Shown here: piece by piece, positions 61,566-64,000 of the stretch
Layout: every line of letters starts with the position of its first letter
Position numbering within the stretch: position 1 is the stretch's first letter
The notes under the pieces: model-generated
Told to the model about the DNA's origin: nothing
Database searches by the model: none
What the model saw: only the letters and a program-made list of their open reading frames with translations
Origin: Agrobacterium rubi TR3 = NBRC 13261
Lineage (GTDB): Bacteria; Pseudomonadota; Alphaproteobacteria; Rhizobiales; Rhizobiaceae
Reading direction: 5' to 3'
Length of the DNA: 64,000 bases
NCBI RefSeq assembly: GCF_000739935.1
Contig: NZ_BBJU01000015.1
Span: 62,001-126,000, forward strand
Translations under genes and position numbers: made by a program

Positions 61566-62456
61566 TTAAAGCTCCTGTCCTAAATTTACAGCCGTCGGGA
61601 TTTCCTGAGCCGGGCTGCTTTCCTTCTCGCTGCCACCGGCGGACAGATGCGCGGCGATCAACTCGCCATGGAATTTGGCCATCTCGTAGCAGTAGGTGAT
61701 CTCACGCTTTTCCGCTGACCAATAGACATCGGGACGTCCACACGTGCGCGCCGTCAGCTTGACCTCGCCTTTGAGCGTATAACCATTGAAGCTGCGGGCG
61801 ATGAGATCGAGAATCTTCGATTCCTTCACAATGGTCGCGTAGATATCCAGAAACGGGTCATGGGCAGGCTCATAGCGGGCCACGAACGTCGTCGTCCCGG
61901 CCTTGGCTACATAGGGCTTCAGTGCTTCGTTCCAGCGTGCGACGGTTTGTGGGTAAGCTGCCTCGCAGGCTTTCCACTCGTCTTTGGGAAGCCCCATCAT
62001 ATCGGCCAGATCGCCATAACCGCCAGCATCCTTGCCCACCATCAGGCACGCCATCTGCCGGTCACGCGTCGTGTTGGGGACAAGCGCAGAATATAAAGGC
62101 GCATTGTGCTCCGGCAAAGCCTGCGACGCGCGGGCGAGATACCAGCTGTCGGTGGCGTTGACGATGGCCGTGTCCAGCCACTCCTCATTGGCCTCAAGCA
62201 TGATGGTTGCGGCCAGTTGATCGGCGGCGTCTTTTCCCGCGTCTGCATCCGGCAGGGACAAGTCTGAAATCAGCATGCGCGACGCCTCGTGATACAGGCT
62301 GAAAATCGCATTTCCGATGACAAAATTGACGGTCTGCTGCAATTGCTCGTCAGAAAGATCGTCCAGGGCTGGCGCCGTTTGTGCGTGGGCTGCAGGTGAA
62401 AGAAACGAAAACACGGTGACCAGAGATGCGGTCATCAACCTGCGCGGCATGGGCAT
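61566..62456 (-). CDS. DUF4344 putative metallopeptidase, exported
   Basis: 296 residues from ATG at 62456 (GGAAAG upstream). Signal peptide to about residue 26 (SPAAHAQ). Near the C-terminus VYWSAEKREITYCYEMAKFHGEL follows the DUF4344 pattern, in which the family is annotated as putative metallopeptidase. A clear HExxH is not present, so activity is uncertain. The rest is helical. Confidence 0.7.
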   Translation of the reverse strand: MPMPRRLMTASLVTVFSFLSPAAHAQTAPALDDLSDEQLQQTVNFVIGNAIFSLYHEASRMLISDLSLPDADAGKDAADQLAATIMLEANEEWLDTAIVNATDSWYLARASQALPEHNAPLYSALVPNTTRDRQMACLMVGKDAGGYGDLADMMGLPKDEWKACEAAYPQTVARWNEALKPYVAKAGTTTFVARYEPAHDPFLDIYATIVKESKILDLIARSFNGYTLKGEVKLTARTCGRPDVYWSAEKREITYCYEMAKFHGELIAAHLSAGGSEKESSPAQEIPTAVNLGQEL

Positions 62457-62600
62457 GAACTTTCCAAAAAGAGGATGTTCGATTGATTGCCACACTCAAC
62501 GGCACAAGCAATGGGGTGGTTGCCTTTGGACGCAAGAAACGGGTGGATACACGCATGTTTGAAGAGCATAGCGACAAACAAGCAACGCAAAGGAGCCGCT

Positions 62601-63068
62601 ATGACCACGATCATTTTCACCGCCATACATGCCGATGAGGCAGACGCCATTCGCCACGGCGCATTGGATGCCAACGGCCAGAAACCGGAGCGCTCCATCG
62701 CATCGGGAAGCTTGCCCTGCCGAGTCTGCCTTGGGCAGATAAAGGACGGAGAAGCCGCGCTTTTGTTGGCGTATCGGCCTTTTCCAAATCTGCAACCCTT
62801 CGCCGAGACAGGTCCGATCTTCATTCACGCCGAACCATGCGGCGGCTACACCGCGCAAGAGATATTGCCGCCCATGCTCGAAAGCCCTGATTATATCGTA
62901 CGCGGATACAGCCATGCCGACCGAATCGTCTATGGCACCGGCGCGGTGACCGCGACAGACAAAATCATAGCGCGAGCGAAAGAGCTGCTGGCAAGCGATG
63001 ACATCGCCTATGTGCATGTGCGTTCCGCCCGCAACAATTGCTACCAATGCCGTATCGACCGGGCATGA
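62601..63068 (+). CDS. DUF1203 protein
   Basis: 155 residues from ATG at 62601 after AAAGGAG. DUF1203 motifs: LPCRVCLGQIKDGEAALLLAYRPF, then FAETGPIFIHAEPC and a final NNCYQCRIDR. The Cys and His residues suggest a metal or redox site. Function unknown. Confidence 0.85.
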   Translation: MTTIIFTAIHADEADAIRHGALDANGQKPERSIASGSLPCRVCLGQIKDGEAALLLAYRPFPNLQPFAETGPIFIHAEPCGGYTAQEILPPMLESPDYIVRGYSHADRIVYGTGAVTATDKIIARAKELLASDDIAYVHVRSARNNCYQCRIDRA

Positions 63069-63158
63069 AACGTCATTCCACGTAATTTTACCGAATATTC
63101 TAAACGGCCATCAAATCTTCCGTGCGATTTTGACACGATGGAAAAGGGGGCTGACACC

Positions 63159-63494
63159 ATGACCGCCAATCTTAGCATGAAAAATCGCGGCGCAAGCCGA
63201 AGCAAAACACGCATTTATGGAACGCTTCAATATTTCAATCAGACGGTAGAGGGCCGCGTGGTCGATCTTTCGGCTACCGGCATGGCACTTGAACTGGAAG
63301 GACCGTTTGCCGCGGCCAAAGGAAGCCGCGTGACCGTGCGAAGCGACGATCTCGGCTTCATCGAGGGCACTGTGCAATGGCAACACACGAACCGCCTTGG
63401 CCTGCAATTGCAGCTGTCCACCAACACGCTGGCACAGCTGTCCTCCTACTTCCGCTTTTTCCATGAGGAGGTGAAACCGACTTTGGCTGGATAA
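63159..63494 (+). CDS. PilZ-domain c-di-GMP receptor
   Basis: 111 residues from ATG at 63159 (GGGGG nine bases upstream; 63138 is an earlier ATG). RxxxR in SRSKTR and DLSATG (the D/NxSxxG motif) are intact, so it should bind cyclic-di-GMP. A stand-alone PilZ protein typically adjusts motility or polysaccharide synthases. It is a potential partner of the diguanylate cyclase at 20.7 kb. Confidence 0.88.
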   Translation: MTANLSMKNRGASRSKTRIYGTLQYFNQTVEGRVVDLSATGMALELEGPFAAAKGSRVTVRSDDLGFIEGTVQWQHTNRLGLQLQLSTNTLAQLSSYFRFFHEEVKPTLAG

Positions 63495-63527
63495 GATTAT
63501 TTTACCGGACGGTTTAAAATCCGGGAC

Positions 63528-63549
63528 AAGTCATATGCCTGTCATTTTG
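63528..63549 (+). promoter_or_regulatory. Pho box upstream of cpdB
   Basis: AAGTCAT and CTGTCAT have GTCAT at 63530 and 63541, an exact 11-bp period as in PhoB sites. It lies 72-94 bases upstream of the start codon. Confidence 0.6.
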
Positions 63550-63621
63550 ATGATGGACTCCTCTGGAATTCGTTTTACGCTGCCTCATCCCTGGCAGCCA
63601 TGACATCATCGAGGAGTTTCC

Positions 63622-64000
63622 ATGTCTTCGCTTATCGGCCTTCATCCCATCACGCGACGTTCCCTGCTGGGCGGCATCGCCGCATCCTCGGCACTTGTCA
63701 TGCTGCATCCGTTCGCGGCGCGCGCGCAGGCCAATCAGGCGCATCTGCGCATCATGGAAACGACCGACATTCACGTCCACGTCTTCCCTTACGACTATTA
63801 CGCCGACAAGCCGAACGACACCTTGGGTCTGGCGCGCACCGCCTCCATCATCGACAGCATCCGTGCGGAAGCCGGCAACTCCATGCTGGTCGATAATGGC
63901 GACTTCCTTCAAGGCAACCCGCTGGGCGACTATATTGCTTACGAGCGGGGCATGAAGGCTGGGGACAAGCATCCGGTCATCAATGCCATGAACGTGCTGG
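63622..64000 (+). CDS. cpdB: 2',3'-cyclic-nucleotide 2'-phosphodiesterase/3'-nucleotidase, N-terminal part
   Basis: First 126 residues; the gene runs off the window. ATG at 63622 after GAGGAG. Tat signal TRRSLLGG with a hydrophobic stretch ending ARAQ, so the folded enzyme is exported. Metallophosphatase motifs METTDIHVH and DNGDFLQGNPLGDY are in the right order for CpdB. It releases nucleosides and phosphate from RNA breakdown products in the periplasm. Confidence 0.88.
   Translation, partial: MSSLIGLHPITRRSLLGGIAASSALVMLHPFAARAQANQAHLRIMETTDIHVHVFPYDYYADKPNDTLGLARTASIIDSIRAEAGNSMLVDNGDFLQGNPLGDYIAYERGMKAGDKHPVINAMNVL

Overview
The window reads as chromosomal DNA of an Agrobacterium/Rhizobium-type alphaproteobacterium. 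Evidence is the clpP-clpX-lon-hupB order, rplM-rpsI, a class III-type photolyase, ExoD, a Udh/KdgD/Gci uronate set closely resembling the Agrobacterium enzymes as I recall them, DUF982 and DUF2842 proteins, and rhizobial-style intergenic palindromes. All assignments come from reading the sequence; no database was searched.

Layout. (1) Bases 1-8717 are the right end of an integrated phage-like element. It ends at a copy of a tRNA 3' end (probably tRNA-Val) that marks its attachment site. It carries a terminase large subunit cut by the window edge, abutting a tape-measure protein with an embedded M15 peptidase domain. Next come a ribbon-helix-helix type protein, an HUH-endonuclease Rep-like protein, a roughly 580-base structured non-coding region, and three unknown or accessory genes plus a membrane protein. 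The last two genes form a candidate defence pair next to the att site. (2) 8.9-12.1 kb: uronate catabolism (udh divergent from kdgD-gci). (3) 12.2-14.5 kb: a secreted phytase-family esterase-like protein behind a recognisable Pho box. (4) 14.7-20.3 kb: the proteostasis block hupB, lon, clpX, clpP, all on the minus strand. (5) 20.7-38.8 kb: diguanylate cyclase, gamma-glutamyltransferase, P450, cupin, MetY-type sulfhydrylase, CoA-binding protein, DMT transporter, rplM-rpsI, SGNH acyltransferase, argC, heme A synthase, and a small polysaccharide export/initiation group.

(6) 38,901-50,954: a 12-kb island bounded by a perfect 47-bp direct repeat that is the 3' part of an intact tRNA-Pro(GGG). It has integrase, AlpA-like regulator, a winged-helix replication-like protein, a Nu1-type small terminase, a lone tape-measure gene in reverse orientation, a prohead-protease/major-capsid fusion with an internal start, a possible head-tail protein and edge cargo. 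I see no large terminase, portal, tail tube, baseplate or lysis gene. This looks like a phage satellite (PICI/cf-PICI-like) more than a complete prophage, and is the most interesting feature of the window.

(7) 51.3-64 kb: ordinary chromosome with a membrane-anchored tyrosine phosphatase, YqaA-type membrane protein, a 33-residue membrane microprotein, exoD, tRNA-Asn(GTT), stress/DUF proteins, photolyase, a sulfur group (cysK, AlaX-type editing protein, sulfurtransferase-GNAT fusion), DUF4344, DUF1203, PilZ, and the start of a Tat-exported 2',3'-cyclic nucleotidase behind a second Pho box.

The two Pho-box genes (phytase-like esterase and CpdB) suggest a phosphate-starvation response. The two tRNA-borne elements share one peculiarity: each carries a tape-measure gene without the surrounding tail genes.
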